From: a virus
Length of the DNA stretch: 36,708 nt
Reading direction: 5' to 3' (one strand)
Virus record (IMG/VR): IMGVR_UViG_3300007735_000683
Location: 1 to 36,708 of that record
Position 1 is the first letter of the stretch; the number at the start of each line of letters is the position of its first letter. Made by a program: the position numbers and the translations under genes. This document shows positions 14,545 to 22,264 of the stretch, piece by piece. The notes under the pieces were generated by a model, which was given only the letters and a program-made list of their open reading frames with translations, did no database searches and had not been told where the DNA came from.

Positions 14545-16004
14545 AATATTTGTCAGTCTGCTCTGGGATTGAGGCCGCAACAGTTGCGTGGCATCCACTT
14601 GGCTGGACGCCAGTTGGGTTTGGGGAGATTGAGAAGTTCCCATGCCAAGTGCTGGCGCACCACTACCCAGACATCATGAACTTTGGCGACATGACTCGCT
14701 TTAAGGAGTGGAATCTTGGATCAGATGTCAATGTTCTCGTTGGAGGAACTCCCTGCCAGTCATTTAGTGTCGCCGGACTCCGAAAAGGATTGGATGACCC
14801 GCGTGGCAACCTCATGCTTACCTACCTTGCCATTGCTGCAAAGCATCGGCCCCAGTGGTTGGTTTGGGAGAACGTCCCCGGCGTCTTATCCTCTAACGGA
14901 GGACTCGACTTTGCCTCCCTCCTTCGAGGGATGGGCCAACTCGGGTATGGGTTCGCATACAGGATTCTTGACGCTCAATACTTCGGAGTGGCCCAGCGAC
15001 GCCGTCGTGTGTTTGTTGTCGGATACCTTGGAAACTGGCGACCTGCCGCAGCGGTACTTTTTGAGCGCCACAGCTTGTCAGGGCATCCTGCGCCGAGCAG
15101 AAAAGCGCGGCAAGGTGTTGCCGCCAATGCTAGAGAAGGCGTTAATAGCAGTATCCCAGAAGTAATGTGTACATTGAGGGCAAGCGGTGCAGGATTTTCT
15201 AGTGTAGGTAATGCAGTTACCGAACATGAAACTTATATACCTGTAATGCACTCGGAACTATGCCCATCGCTCAAGGCGCGTGACGCAAAAGGCCCATCAA
15301 GTGACGGTGACGGTGACGGTGCAATACTTGTGCCAATGATGCAACAAATTGCCCTGCAAGATATTCGGGTAATTGAAAAAATGCAAAACGGGAAGGGCTG
15401 GAATGATGATGGCACGGCATACACGCTTGATACTTATGCAACTGAGGGCGTGGCGCAGCCGATCAACATTTACGGCGGCAACAAGCGTACAGATCGACCA
15501 GAAGGCGGTTTTTATATACGCATGGATGAAGACATTAGCAAGACATTGGACGCTGCTTCTGGCTTAAATCCAACCTGTTCCCAAGGTGGCACGGCGGTAA
15601 TGCAACCAATCCCCATTGACAGCATGAACCACATTGGCAGGGGCGACAAGCACAGCATGGGTGACTTTGTGGCAGGCGCACCCAGTTACACATTGACGAA
15701 GCACCACAGTCATGCGGTATGCCTAATGGATCAAGGCGGTAGCATGATGAGCATAGAAAATGACATGACAGGCACATTAAGGCGAGAAACGCATGGACAT
15801 GAGCCTGTTGTCATGCAACAAATGGTAGTACGGCGGCTCTCTGTAGTTGAGTGCGAACGCCTCCAAGGTTTTCCTGATAATTACACCAACATCAAAGAAA
15901 AATGCCCAGATGGTCCACGCTACAAGGCGCTTGGAAACAGCATGGCTGTGCCTGTGATGCATTGGATTGGTAAGCGCATTTCTCAAGTTGAAGGAATCGC
16001 ATGA
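14541..16004 (+). CDS. DNA C5-cytosine methyltransferase
   Basis: A 487-residue Dcm-type enzyme that transfers methyl from S-adenosylmethionine to cytosine. Motif I is Ser-Val-Cys-Ser-Gly-Ile-Glu (5-11); motif IV Pro71-Cys72-Gln73 holds the catalytic cysteine; motif VI Glu110-Asn-Val; motif VIII Gln152-Arg-Arg-Arg-Arg; motif IX Arg-Arg-Leu-Ser-Val-x-Glu-Cys-Glu-Arg-Leu-Gln-Gly-Phe-Pro and motif X Gly-Asn-Ser-Met-Ala-Val-Pro close the fold. Residues about 180-430 are the variable target-recognition insert. No cognate endonuclease is seen, so this is an orphan methylase, probably for escape from host restriction. A second gene is overprinted within it at 14716-15165. Confidence 0.95.
   Translation: MKYLSVCSGIEAATVAWHPLGWTPVGFGEIEKFPCQVLAHHYPDIMNFGDMTRFKEWNLGSDVNVLVGGTPCQSFSVAGLRKGLDDPRGNLMLTYLAIAAKHRPQWLVWENVPGVLSSNGGLDFASLLRGMGQLGYGFAYRILDAQYFGVAQRRRRVFVVGYLGNWRPAAAVLFERHSLSGHPAPSRKARQGVAANAREGVNSSIPEVMCTLRASGAGFSSVGNAVTEHETYIPVMHSELCPSLKARDAKGPSSDGDGDGAILVPMMQQIALQDIRVIEKMQNGKGWNDDGTAYTLDTYATEGVAQPINIYGGNKRTDRPEGGFYIRMDEDISKTLDAASGLNPTCSQGGTAVMQPIPIDSMNHIGRGDKHSMGDFVAGAPSYTLTKHHSHAVCLMDQGGSMMSIENDMTGTLRRETHGHEPVVMQQMVVRRLSVVECERLQGFPDNYTNIKEKCPDGPRYKALGNSMAVPVMHWIGKRISQVEGIA
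14716..15165 (+). CDS. Overprinted gene inside the methyltransferase (+1 frame)
   Basis: A 149-residue frame lies entirely inside the methyltransferase gene, shifted by one base. A TTG start at 14716 follows a perfect AAGGAG (14703-14708) by seven bases; ATG 14725 is an alternative. The protein ends with Leu-Ser-Ala-Thr-Ala-Cys-Gln-Gly-Ile-Leu-Arg-Arg-Ala-Glu-Lys-Arg-Gly-Lys-Val-Leu, which I recognise from a phage hypothetical family found with Dcm genes. The same bases encode a conserved-looking Ala-Val-Leu-Phe-Glu-Arg segment of the methylase. The function is unknown. Both frames appear to be under constraint. Confidence 0.7.
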   Translation: MDQMSMFSLEELPASHLVSPDSEKDWMTRVATSCLPTLPLLQSIGPSGWFGRTSPASYPLTEDSTLPPSFEGWANSGMGSHTGFLTLNTSEWPSDAVVCLLSDTLETGDLPQRYFLSATACQGILRRAEKRGKVLPPMLEKALIAVSQK

Positions 16005-16537
16005 CAACCTACAATCCCACCCAGGCCACGCAGTTGCCTACTTTCGGGACAGGCACCACGCCTGTCCCATCCTTTTCCAGAGTCATAGGCATTGACCCCG
16101 GAGCATCAGGCGCTATCGCTCTTTTGGTCAGCGGTGTCCTGGTCAGCGTACATGATATGCCAACAGTCACCGTGGAGCGCAACAAGTCCCAGAAACGGCA
16201 GGTCTGTCCAGCTGGACTCGCACTGCTGATGCAGCAGCTCTCACCGAACAAAGCCATTGTTGAGAAGGTAGGCGCAATGCCAGGTCAGGGTGTCTCTTCT
16301 ATGTTCAGCTTTGGGCGTTCGGTTGGCATCATTGAGGGTGTCTTAGCCGCCAAGCAGATACCTGTGACCTTTGTCACTCCGCAAGCCTGGCAGAAGTCTT
16401 CAGGTGCCGCAAGGGGCAAGGACGGGAGCCGCCAGAGGGTCATGGAGCTATTCCCGCGGGAGGCGCATCTCTTTGCACGGGTCAAGGACGATGGACGCGC
16501 TGACGCTGTTCTGATAGCACTGGCGGGGGCGATATGA
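16001..16537 (+). CDS. RuvC-like Holliday junction resolvase
   Basis: A 178-residue RNase H-fold nuclease that would resolve branched replication or recombination intermediates before packaging. Candidate metal-binding acidic residues are Asp32 in Ile-Gly-Ile-Asp-Pro-Gly, Glu88 in Ile-Val-Glu-Lys-Val, and Asp164/Asp168 in Asp-Asp-Gly-Arg-Ala-Asp-Ala. The Gly-Gln-Gly-Val-Ser-Ser-Met-Phe-Ser-Phe-Gly-Arg segment after Glu88 is typical of phage RuvC-like proteins. The first ~25 residues are a Thr/Pro-rich extension; a later start is possible. The start overlaps the methylase stop (ATGA). Confidence 0.88.
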   Translation: MTTYNPTQATQLPTFGTGTTPVPSFSRVIGIDPGASGAIALLVSGVLVSVHDMPTVTVERNKSQKRQVCPAGLALLMQQLSPNKAIVEKVGAMPGQGVSSMFSFGRSVGIIEGVLAAKQIPVTFVTPQAWQKSSGAARGKDGSRQRVMELFPREAHLFARVKDDGRADAVLIALAGAI

Positions 16538-16761
16538 CATCACTGCAAAGCACTGAGCGCCAAACGCTTAAGGCGCACATCCTCTGGCTTGGCAATGAGT
16601 TGGAGAAGTCCAGACGCCAGTGCAGCTCGAAGACGGAACTCCTCCAGCGGATGCTGGACCCGGACGATCTGGGTCATGCCGTGAGCCAAGAGGTGAGAGT
16701 CTTGGTGTACCAAATTCTTATTGAAGACAGTCACAACGAAAGAGCCGCATGGAACAGATAA
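16534..16761 (+). CDS. 75-aa helical hypothetical protein
   Basis: A small charged helical protein whose start overlaps the resolvase stop (ATGA) and whose end overlaps the nuclease start by 13 bases. No motif or membrane segment is visible. The leucine and glutamine spacing in residues 10-40 suggests a coiled coil. It may be a partner of the flanking DNA enzymes, judged by coupling alone. Confidence 0.6.
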   Translation: MTSLQSTERQTLKAHILWLGNELEKSRRQCSSKTELLQRMLDPDDLGHAVSQEVRVLVYQILIEDSHNERAAWNR

Positions 16762-17813
16762 CTCTTAGGCCAAGTGCAGCCGCACGATGGATTGCTTGCC
16801 CTGCGAGCGTTCAACTCAGCGCCAAGATGCCGCAGTCAGAGGCAGGTGCTGCTGCCCAGCGTGGCACTGCAATTCACTCTTTGAGTGAAAGCTGTTTCCT
16901 TACCTCGAGCACACCGGAGGAGTGGCTAAACATTGACGTGGATGGCGTCAGGATGGACGAGGAGGCCATCACCTACGCTCGCAAGCACCTGGACTACATT
17001 GAGACCGAAGAGCTGCGCCTGGGCAATGTGTTTGTGGAGCAGTTTGTCACGGCGTATGAGTCACCAGCAGTTAGGGTTGCGGGTACTGCTGACGTTCTTG
17101 GTTGGTCAGATGACACTGGCGAATTCATCATCGGTGACCTCAAGACCGGGAGAGGCTGGGTGGACGCTGACTCTGACCAGATGCGGATTTATGCTCTTGG
17201 CGGTATGCGTTTGGCGAAGAAGACCTTTCGCACAGTGACAATGACCATCGTGCAGCCAGTGCATGGCGTGAACCGCAGTCACACAATGACAGTGCCTGAC
17301 CTCTTGCGCTGGGAGGCGCAGGTGCTGATACCCGCTGTCCAGGCTGCGATGTCCACCAGTGCCGAGGCAGTGCCATCTGAAGCTGCTTGTCAGTGGTGTC
17401 CAGCGAAAGCAATCTGCCCAGCTCACATTGAGCCTTTCAATGTGATGTCTGTAGCGCAGGAACCACCAGCACTGAGTGATGAGCAGCTGACATCATTCCT
17501 GGACAACATCAGCAAGGTGGAGGCGTTCATCAAGGCATTGGAGACCTATGCCACCAAGCGCATCAAGGATGGTGCAGCATTACAAGGTTGGCAGATGGGG
17601 CCGAAGAAGTCTACGAGGAAGTGGACGGATGAGGCTGATGCTGCCACTGCACTGCACCAGGCGGGTCTGACATCAGCGCAAATTTACCCTAAAGAAATCA
17701 TATCTCCAGCAGTTGCTGAGAAGCTGCTTGGCGATAAAACAGTCACGGAAACTTTGACAACCAAGGTTTCCAGTGGACTCACACTTTGTCGTGCATTTGG
17801 CATTGGTGAGTAA
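16749..17813 (+). CDS. Cas4/RecB-like PD-(D/E)XK nuclease (DUF2800)
   Basis: A 354-residue protein of the DUF2800 type. Nuclease residues are His43 in Gly-Thr-Ala-Ile-His, Asp115 in Gly-Thr-Ala-Asp, Asp130 and Lys132 in Gly-Asp-Leu-Lys-Thr-Gly, then Gln144 and Tyr148. Cys17 plus Cys214, Cys217 and Cys223 match the four-cysteine Fe-S site of Cas4/AddB-like nucleases. It likely processes DNA ends as an exonuclease in replication or recombination together with the neighbouring SSB. The start overlaps the previous gene. Confidence 0.88.
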   Translation: MEQITLRPSAAARWIACPASVQLSAKMPQSEAGAAAQRGTAIHSLSESCFLTSSTPEEWLNIDVDGVRMDEEAITYARKHLDYIETEELRLGNVFVEQFVTAYESPAVRVAGTADVLGWSDDTGEFIIGDLKTGRGWVDADSDQMRIYALGGMRLAKKTFRTVTMTIVQPVHGVNRSHTMTVPDLLRWEAQVLIPAVQAAMSTSAEAVPSEAACQWCPAKAICPAHIEPFNVMSVAQEPPALSDEQLTSFLDNISKVEAFIKALETYATKRIKDGAALQGWQMGPKKSTRKWTDEADAATALHQAGLTSAQIYPKEIISPAVAEKLLGDKTVTETLTTKVSSGLTLCRAFGIGE

Positions 17814-17853
17814 GGCGAAAGCGTAATCTTCAACTTTTAAAAGGAAATTTAAA

Positions 17854-18441
17854 ATGCTTAATCTTTCAAATGGTAACGGCGGTGCCTACATCCGGTTTAT
17901 GTCGCAGACCCAGAAGTGGCAAAACTCGGACAAGGCGGACATCACATTGCCATTGATGGTGATGGACATGGACTCAGTGCGAACTGGGTGGCTGTTGTTG
18001 GCAGTGGGACAGCGTGATTGGCAGGAGGATGCTCAAGTTGGTGTCAAAGCCAAGCAGCCCACCCCTGACCACAAGCGTGGCTTTAGCGTTCGGTTGTTTA
18101 GCAGGCCGACAGGCGTGGTGGAGTGGTGCGCTAATCAAGTTGGTGCAAGCAAAGGTTTCCAGGCCATCTTCAACGAGTGTGAGAAGGCAGCTGGCGCAAA
18201 CCCTGGCAAGGTGCCAATCATCAGCTATGAGGGTGCTACGTCACTCAAGATTGGTAATGGCAACACTTCGATACCCAACTTCACATTAAAGAACTGGATT
18301 AACCGTCCAGCTGCACTGGACGCTGACCCGGCAGATGCTGACTTTGAGGAGCCAGCACCAGCACCAGTGCCAGTGCGCCAGGCTGCAAAGCCCAAGCCAG
18401 CACCAGCACCAGTGCAGGATGACGAGGAAATGTTCAACTGA
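17854..18441 (+). CDS. ssb: Phage single-stranded DNA-binding protein
   Basis: A 195-residue protein with AAAAGGAAA ahead of its ATG. The first ~155 residues are beta-rich with many aromatic residues, consistent with an OB-fold-like domain; the order after a DUF2800 nuclease is typical for phage SSB. The tail is a Pro/Ala-rich linker followed by an acidic Asp-Asp-Glu-Glu-Met-Phe-Asn end, the usual partner-docking tip of SSBs. A strong terminator follows, so this protein may be made in excess over the downstream helicase. Confidence 0.75.
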   Translation: MLNLSNGNGGAYIRFMSQTQKWQNSDKADITLPLMVMDMDSVRTGWLLLAVGQRDWQEDAQVGVKAKQPTPDHKRGFSVRLFSRPTGVVEWCANQVGASKGFQAIFNECEKAAGANPGKVPIISYEGATSLKIGNGNTSIPNFTLKNWINRPAALDADPADADFEEPAPAPVPVRQAAKPKPAPAPVQDDEEMFN

Positions 18442-18458
18442 ACCTAAACTGACAAAGG

Positions 18459-18485
18459 AACCCGGCCCGAGTGCCGGGTTTTTTT
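18459..18485 (+). terminator. Rho-independent terminator after ssb
   Basis: A perfect 8-bp stem AACCCGGC/GCCGGGTT (18459-18466 and 18473-18480) with a 6-base loop runs into seven T residues. It lies 18 bases after the ssb stop and just before the primase-helicase block, so the latter must rely on read-through, antitermination or its own promoter. Confidence 0.92.
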
Positions 18486-18492
18486 GCCCCCA

Positions 18493-18672
18493 ATGACACA
18501 AGAACAATGGAATTTGCTCCTCATTGCACTCGCGCAGCGGGTGTATCAGTTGGAGCAGAGGATACAAAAAATGGAAACTGCACACAATGGATGCAAAACT
18601 GATTGCAGCAGCACTAGGACGCGCAAAGCCAGCAGCAAACGGGCATTGGCTAGCGTCTTGCCCGGTGCTTGA
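18493..18672 (+). CDS. Possible 59-aa coiled-coil ORF overlapping primase start
   Basis: ATG 18493 is eight bases past the terminator T-run and lacks a clear ribosome site. The first 32 residues look like a short coiled coil (Leu-Ala-Gln-Arg-Val-Tyr-Gln-Leu-Glu-Gln-Arg-Ile). The remainder overlaps the primase-helicase start by 86 bases in another frame and is low in complexity. It may be a genuine small gene or simply a coupling leader for the primase start, which also lacks a good ribosome site. Confidence 0.35.
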   Translation: MTQEQWNLLLIALAQRVYQLEQRIQKMETAHNGCKTDCSSTRTRKASSKRALASVLPGA

Positions 18673-20674
18673 CCACGGACAGGGGAACGGGGACAGAAAC
18701 CCATCTTTGTCCATCTGTGACGAGGACGGAAAGCTCTTGCTGAAGTGTCACGGTGGCTGCTCCCAGCATGACGTTTGGGCAGCTGTCAGGGACATGGGGT
18801 TGCTGCCGCAGCGCAGTGAATGGGTTGAGCCTTTGGTGGTCAGGCCGATCAACGGGCATCACCCAGCACCAGTGCAAGTGCCAAGGCCAGTGCAATATCC
18901 ACCAGCGCCAGTGCAAATGCACCTGACGGACGAGTGGGAGTATGTTGATGAGCACGGCGTTGTGCTGTTCGTCAAGCAGAGATTTAAGACTTCAGACGCC
19001 AAGGGCAAGACCTACAAGTTGTTGCGGGTGATGGAGGACGGTACACGCCAGGCGTCAATGGTGGGTGCCAAGGTCATCCCTTATCGGTTGAGTGATGTGC
19101 TGTACGCCAGCCGCAAGCAGAAACCACTGTTCATCTGCGAGGGTGAGAAGGCTGCTGATGCCTTGGCGTCCATTGGCGTGTTCACCTCCACTTCGCACAC
19201 TGGTGCTGGGAGTTGGCCTGCCGCCAACAGTCACTGGTTTGCTGATATGCACATTGTCCTGGTCCCGGACAATGACGCACCAGGGTATCGGTATGCCTCT
19301 CTGGTGGCGTCAGCACTGCTCCCCATTGCCAAGAGCATTCGACTCTTGGCGTTACCTGTTGGGCATACTCAGGATGCGTTTGAGTGGGTGGCGGCTGGCG
19401 GTGATAAGGCTGCTCTGATGACGCTGTGTAAGGGTCTGCAGCCACTCGCTGATGCCGAGTCCATTGCCTATCAGCCACTAGCACCAGCAGAAGACCTAGA
19501 GCCAGTGGCAGAGCCAGAGCCAATGACAGACGAATTCTCACCAGAGCCAGCGTTGTTGCCAGAGGAAAGCAAGATTAGGATTGAGCCTTGGGATTCAATT
19601 GAGGATGAACCCGTAGAGTGGCTGATTCAAGATGTACTTCCACGCAGAGGTTTCAGCGCACTGTTTGGCCCACCAGGTTCATTCAAATCGTTCGTGGCCC
19701 TGGACATTGCACATTCCATTGCTACAGGTGCTGATTGGATGGGTAAGCCTGTGGCTACGCCTGGTGCAGTGCTGTATATCTGCGGTGAGGGGCATGGTGG
19801 CATTGGCGCAAGGATTAAAGCCTGCCGTATCCACCACAAGACTGAGCCTGGTGCCAAGGTCTTTGTCATCAGGCACCAGCTTAACCTTCGCAGTTCTAAG
19901 GAGGACATTCAGCAGCTGCACTTGGCTATCAGCAACCTTGTGGAACGGGAGCAGGTACGCTTTGAGCTGGTGCAGGTGGACACTTTAGCAAGAGCGTTTG
20001 GCGGTGGCAATGAGAATGATTCTTCGGACATGGGTGCCTTCATTGCCTCGCTTTCAAAGATTCAGCGGCTGTTGGATTGTGCATTGCAGATTGTCCACCA
20101 CGTTGGAAAAGATATTACTAAGGGTTTGCGGGGGCATAGTTCTTTGCTTGGTGCGTTGGATACTGAGTTGGAGTTACAGCGCTTAGATTCAGCGTTGCAA
20201 GATAATCATATTGCAGGGTCAGGTAATATTACTATCACCAAACAGAAGGATGGTTCTGATGGTGCAAAGTATGGGTTTCGCATGGTTAAAGTTAATCTAG
20301 ATAATGGTCGGTTGGGGTTTGATAATACTCAGAGTTTGGCGGTTGAGGCAGCGGAAATCGTTGTTAATACTCAGCAAATTGGCCTGAATCGGACAGGCCA
20401 GGGTAAGCACCAGGGCAAGGCAATGAGCGCTTTTTTGGAGTCTTTGAGGGAAACTGACCGCATCCAGACCACGAAGTTTGGGTCAAAACGGGTGGCTTTA
20501 GTCTCTCTTTGGCGGGAAAAAGTCTGGCGAAGTCTGGGAAAGACAGGCGAAATCAAGTCTCAAGACAGCGATTTTCGTTCAATTTGGAGGGCAGCAACAG
20601 GCTTGGAGGGTGTGACGCTGGATGGTGACTTTGCCTTTTTTACCACCAAAGTGGCTGAAAAGGAGCATTTTTAG
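18587..20674 (+). CDS. Primase-helicase (zinc ribbon, TOPRIM, RepA-like ATPase)
   Basis: A 695-residue fused replication enzyme. A zinc ribbon is suggested by Cys25, His30, Cys54 and Cys58. The TOPRIM domain has Glu185 in Ile-Cys-Glu-Gly-Glu-Lys and Asp228-Asn-Asp230. The C-terminal RecA/RepA-like ATPase has Walker A Gly361-Pro-Pro-Gly-Ser-Phe-Lys-Ser368, a Cys-Gly-Glu-Gly segment and a Walker B-like Val-Gln-Val-Asp-Thr-Leu-Ala-Arg. It would unwind the replication fork and prime lagging-strand synthesis. I chose ATG 18587; an extension to 18524 overlaps the small ORF. An iteron cluster follows at once. The last third, from ~20100, is more AT-rich. Confidence 0.92.
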   Translation: MDAKLIAAALGRAKPAANGHWLASCPVLDHGQGNGDRNPSLSICDEDGKLLLKCHGGCSQHDVWAAVRDMGLLPQRSEWVEPLVVRPINGHHPAPVQVPRPVQYPPAPVQMHLTDEWEYVDEHGVVLFVKQRFKTSDAKGKTYKLLRVMEDGTRQASMVGAKVIPYRLSDVLYASRKQKPLFICEGEKAADALASIGVFTSTSHTGAGSWPAANSHWFADMHIVLVPDNDAPGYRYASLVASALLPIAKSIRLLALPVGHTQDAFEWVAAGGDKAALMTLCKGLQPLADAESIAYQPLAPAEDLEPVAEPEPMTDEFSPEPALLPEESKIRIEPWDSIEDEPVEWLIQDVLPRRGFSALFGPPGSFKSFVALDIAHSIATGADWMGKPVATPGAVLYICGEGHGGIGARIKACRIHHKTEPGAKVFVIRHQLNLRSSKEDIQQLHLAISNLVEREQVRFELVQVDTLARAFGGGNENDSSDMGAFIASLSKIQRLLDCALQIVHHVGKDITKGLRGHSSLLGALDTELELQRLDSALQDNHIAGSGNITITKQKDGSDGAKYGFRMVKVNLDNGRLGFDNTQSLAVEAAEIVVNTQQIGLNRTGQGKHQGKAMSAFLESLRETDRIQTTKFGSKRVALVSLWREKVWRSLGKTGEIKSQDSDFRSIWRAATGLEGVTLDGDFAFFTTKVAEKEHF

Positions 20675-20683
20675 GCAAATAAT

Positions 20684-20787
20684 CACAAATCGTACAAATC
20701 GTACAAATGGCAGACGATTTGTGATTAAAGCACCAGTACAAATCGTCTCCAGGGTATAACCTGGACGATTTGTGCTGGACGATTTGA
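20684..20787. repeat. Iteron cluster ACAAATCGT with long hairpin
   Basis: Direct copies of ACAAATCGT lie at 20685, 20694 and 20738; inverted copies ACGATTTGT at 20714 and 20765, and an 8-of-9 copy at 20779. CACAAATCGT (20684-20693) pairs exactly with 20714-20723. The arms 20733-20753 and 20760-20778 form a near-perfect hairpin of about 18 pairs with a 6-base loop. It occupies the 136-bp gap after the primase-helicase. A candidate replication origin or a multi-site operator for the next gene. Confidence 0.75.
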
Positions 20788-20810
20788 GTTAGGCGAAAAA
20801 AGGTGGACAA

Positions 20811-21464
20811 ATGGTAAAACGTCAAACAGTGGTGGTTGAAGAGTCTAGTTTCATGCTAGATGAGTTCAAGGTCAAGGCTGAGTCTTTGGTGGCCCAGCTC
20901 GAACTGGTCAAGCAAGAGCATGATGGGAAGTGGGGCATCAAGCGCATTGAGATGTTGGTGGATGCTAACTTGCGGGTGAAGTTGCATCAGCAGATGGAGA
21001 GGGTCTACAACGCCCAACGGGACCGGGACATCGAGAAGATGGAGAAGGCTGTAGCGGGAATGATTAAGGGCTATGGTGTCCTAGACGCCTGGGCTGAAGA
21101 TAATAATATAGAGCAGAAACCAGATATCAATGCGGTTGAATGGGTGATGCAAGATAAGAGTATTATGGTTGTGGTGCAAACTCATAATGACGCTGTATAT
21201 TATCAACAGTTTCGGCCTGAGTTAAGCAATAGGCATATTTGGTCGATGGAAGAGTTAGAGTTATTATTAGAATCGGAAGTGATGAAAGATATTATCAAAG
21301 CCAAAGCGTTAATGCCAGGCACCAGGATGACCAGGATTGCGGCTGGTGGCATCACAGGCTTTGATGACCTTCCAGACTGCGACATTGACCTCAGCGGTGA
21401 ACTGGCAAACCCGTTGTTTAACTTCCAACACGCAAAGATGATGAAGGCTCCAGCAAGCCGCTAA
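20811..21464 (+). CDS. 217-aa hypothetical protein after iteron cluster
   Basis: The start follows AAAGGTGG. The first ~110 residues are a charged helical region that probably forms a coiled coil; residues 110-150 are strand-rich, and the last part has a Thr-Arg-Met-Thr-Arg-Ile-Ala-Ala-Gly-Gly-Ile motif and an acidic patch. No family is recognised. Codons around 21080-21300 are noticeably AT-rich compared with the flanks. Its position directly beside the repeat cluster suggests a DNA-binding or replication-linked role; nothing in the sequence proves this. Confidence 0.7.
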   Translation: MVKRQTVVVEESSFMLDEFKVKAESLVAQLELVKQEHDGKWGIKRIEMLVDANLRVKLHQQMERVYNAQRDRDIEKMEKAVAGMIKGYGVLDAWAEDNNIEQKPDINAVEWVMQDKSIMVVVQTHNDAVYYQQFRPELSNRHIWSMEELELLLESEVMKDIIKAKALMPGTRMTRIAAGGITGFDDLPDCDIDLSGELANPLFNFQHAKMMKAPASR

Positions 21465-21544
21465 AATGGACTCAGGTGGCGCTGCAAGGGCAATGTGAGC
21501 CTTGGGGTGCTTGGTGTAGGTTAAAACGATTGTGGAGCGTTCTG

Positions 21545-21976
21545 ATGCCAGGGAACCCGAAAGTACGACAAGACGTTTCGCTATTGGAGGACATTGACAG
21601 CGAGATCGTCCTGTCTATGTTTGAGGTTGGCAAGTCCAAGGCCGACATCTGCCGTGAGCTGGGCATCGGAAGGCGTGGATTGGACAAGTGGATAGACGAA
21701 AACGATTACGAGCCTATAATTACGCGCGCGCGGGTGGAGGCGGCAAGTTTCCTCGCAGCTCAGACATTGGATATTGCTGATGCAATTGAAGACGACAACC
21801 CGAGCAAGCCGATGCATCGCATCAGGACGCGCCAGTGGCTGGCGGAGCGCTGGGACGCGAAGACGTACGGCGCAAAGCAGGCAGCGGTCAGCATCAACAT
21901 CGGCAATTTGCGCCTGGACGCACTGCGCCAGCTTGAGGTGGTCGAGGACTTATCCACAGGCGAAACACCCTCTTGA
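21545..21976 (+). CDS. terS: Terminase small subunit
   Basis: A 143-residue protein. A helix-turn-helix spans residues 29-51 (Gly-Lys-Ser-Lys-Ala-Asp-Ile-Cys-Arg-Glu-Leu-Gly-Ile-Gly), followed by a helical region with Arg-Thr-Arg-Gln-Trp-Leu-Ala-Glu-Arg-Trp, a layout typical of small terminases that recognise the packaging site. It precedes the large subunit, separated by a structured 428-bp gap. ATG 21545 has GGAG seven bases upstream; the in-frame extension to 21476 lacks this. A DnaA-box-like sequence lies in its last codons. Confidence 0.82.
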   Translation: MPGNPKVRQDVSLLEDIDSEIVLSMFEVGKSKADICRELGIGRRGLDKWIDENDYEPIITRARVEAASFLAAQTLDIADAIEDDNPSKPMHRIRTRQWLAERWDAKTYGAKQAAVSINIGNLRLDALRQLEVVEDLSTGETPS

Positions 21977-22037
21977 TGACAGTGCCCTGTGGATAACTAC
22001 ACCTTTTGACGAAAACGCTTGTATAGGCTGTGGATAA
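21950..22037. other. Cluster of three perfect DnaA boxes
   Basis: TTATCCACA occurs at 21950-21958, and its complement TGTGGATAA at 21988-21996 and 22029-22037. All three match the strong consensus DnaA box exactly within 88 bases, one in the terS end and two in the gap. An AT-richer stretch (22038-22085) follows. It may be a host-DnaA-dependent origin, or a DnaA titration or regulatory site. Confidence 0.7.
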
Positions 22038-22112
22038 GCCATTTGCTTGTTAACATAATGGTCGTTGTATTAAGCATTCGGTGCATAACTGCCACTTTGT
22101 ACGCTTTTGGTG

Positions 22113-22225
22113 GCAGCGCAGCCAGGTGCCTGCCGACAGGCGCTCGAGCGCAGCCGCGGGGCGCCTGGCGCTGCTCCCAGCCGCCAGCCGCGCCGACCCC
22201 CCCCGTCCCGGCGCTTGGCGGGGGG
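22113..22225. repeat. GC-rich nested palindromes
   Basis: GCAGCGC (22113-22119) pairs with GCGCTGC (22168-22174), and adjacent CAGG with CCTG. Nested inside are GCCTG/CAGGC (22128-22132, 22137-22141) and the perfect 12-bp palindrome GCGCTCGAGCGC (22140-22151). A run of eight C (22197-22204) faces six G (22220-22225). The segment could fold into a multi-arm structure in single-stranded DNA or RNA. Confidence 0.65.
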
Positions 22226-22264
22226 CGACAGTTGCAGAGCCAAACACCTAGCGAATGAACAAAA

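Noticed and set aside
20684-20787. Intrinsic terminator after the primase-helicase
   Set aside because: The hairpin has no T-run behind it, and repeated motif copies outside the hairpin suggest a protein-binding array.
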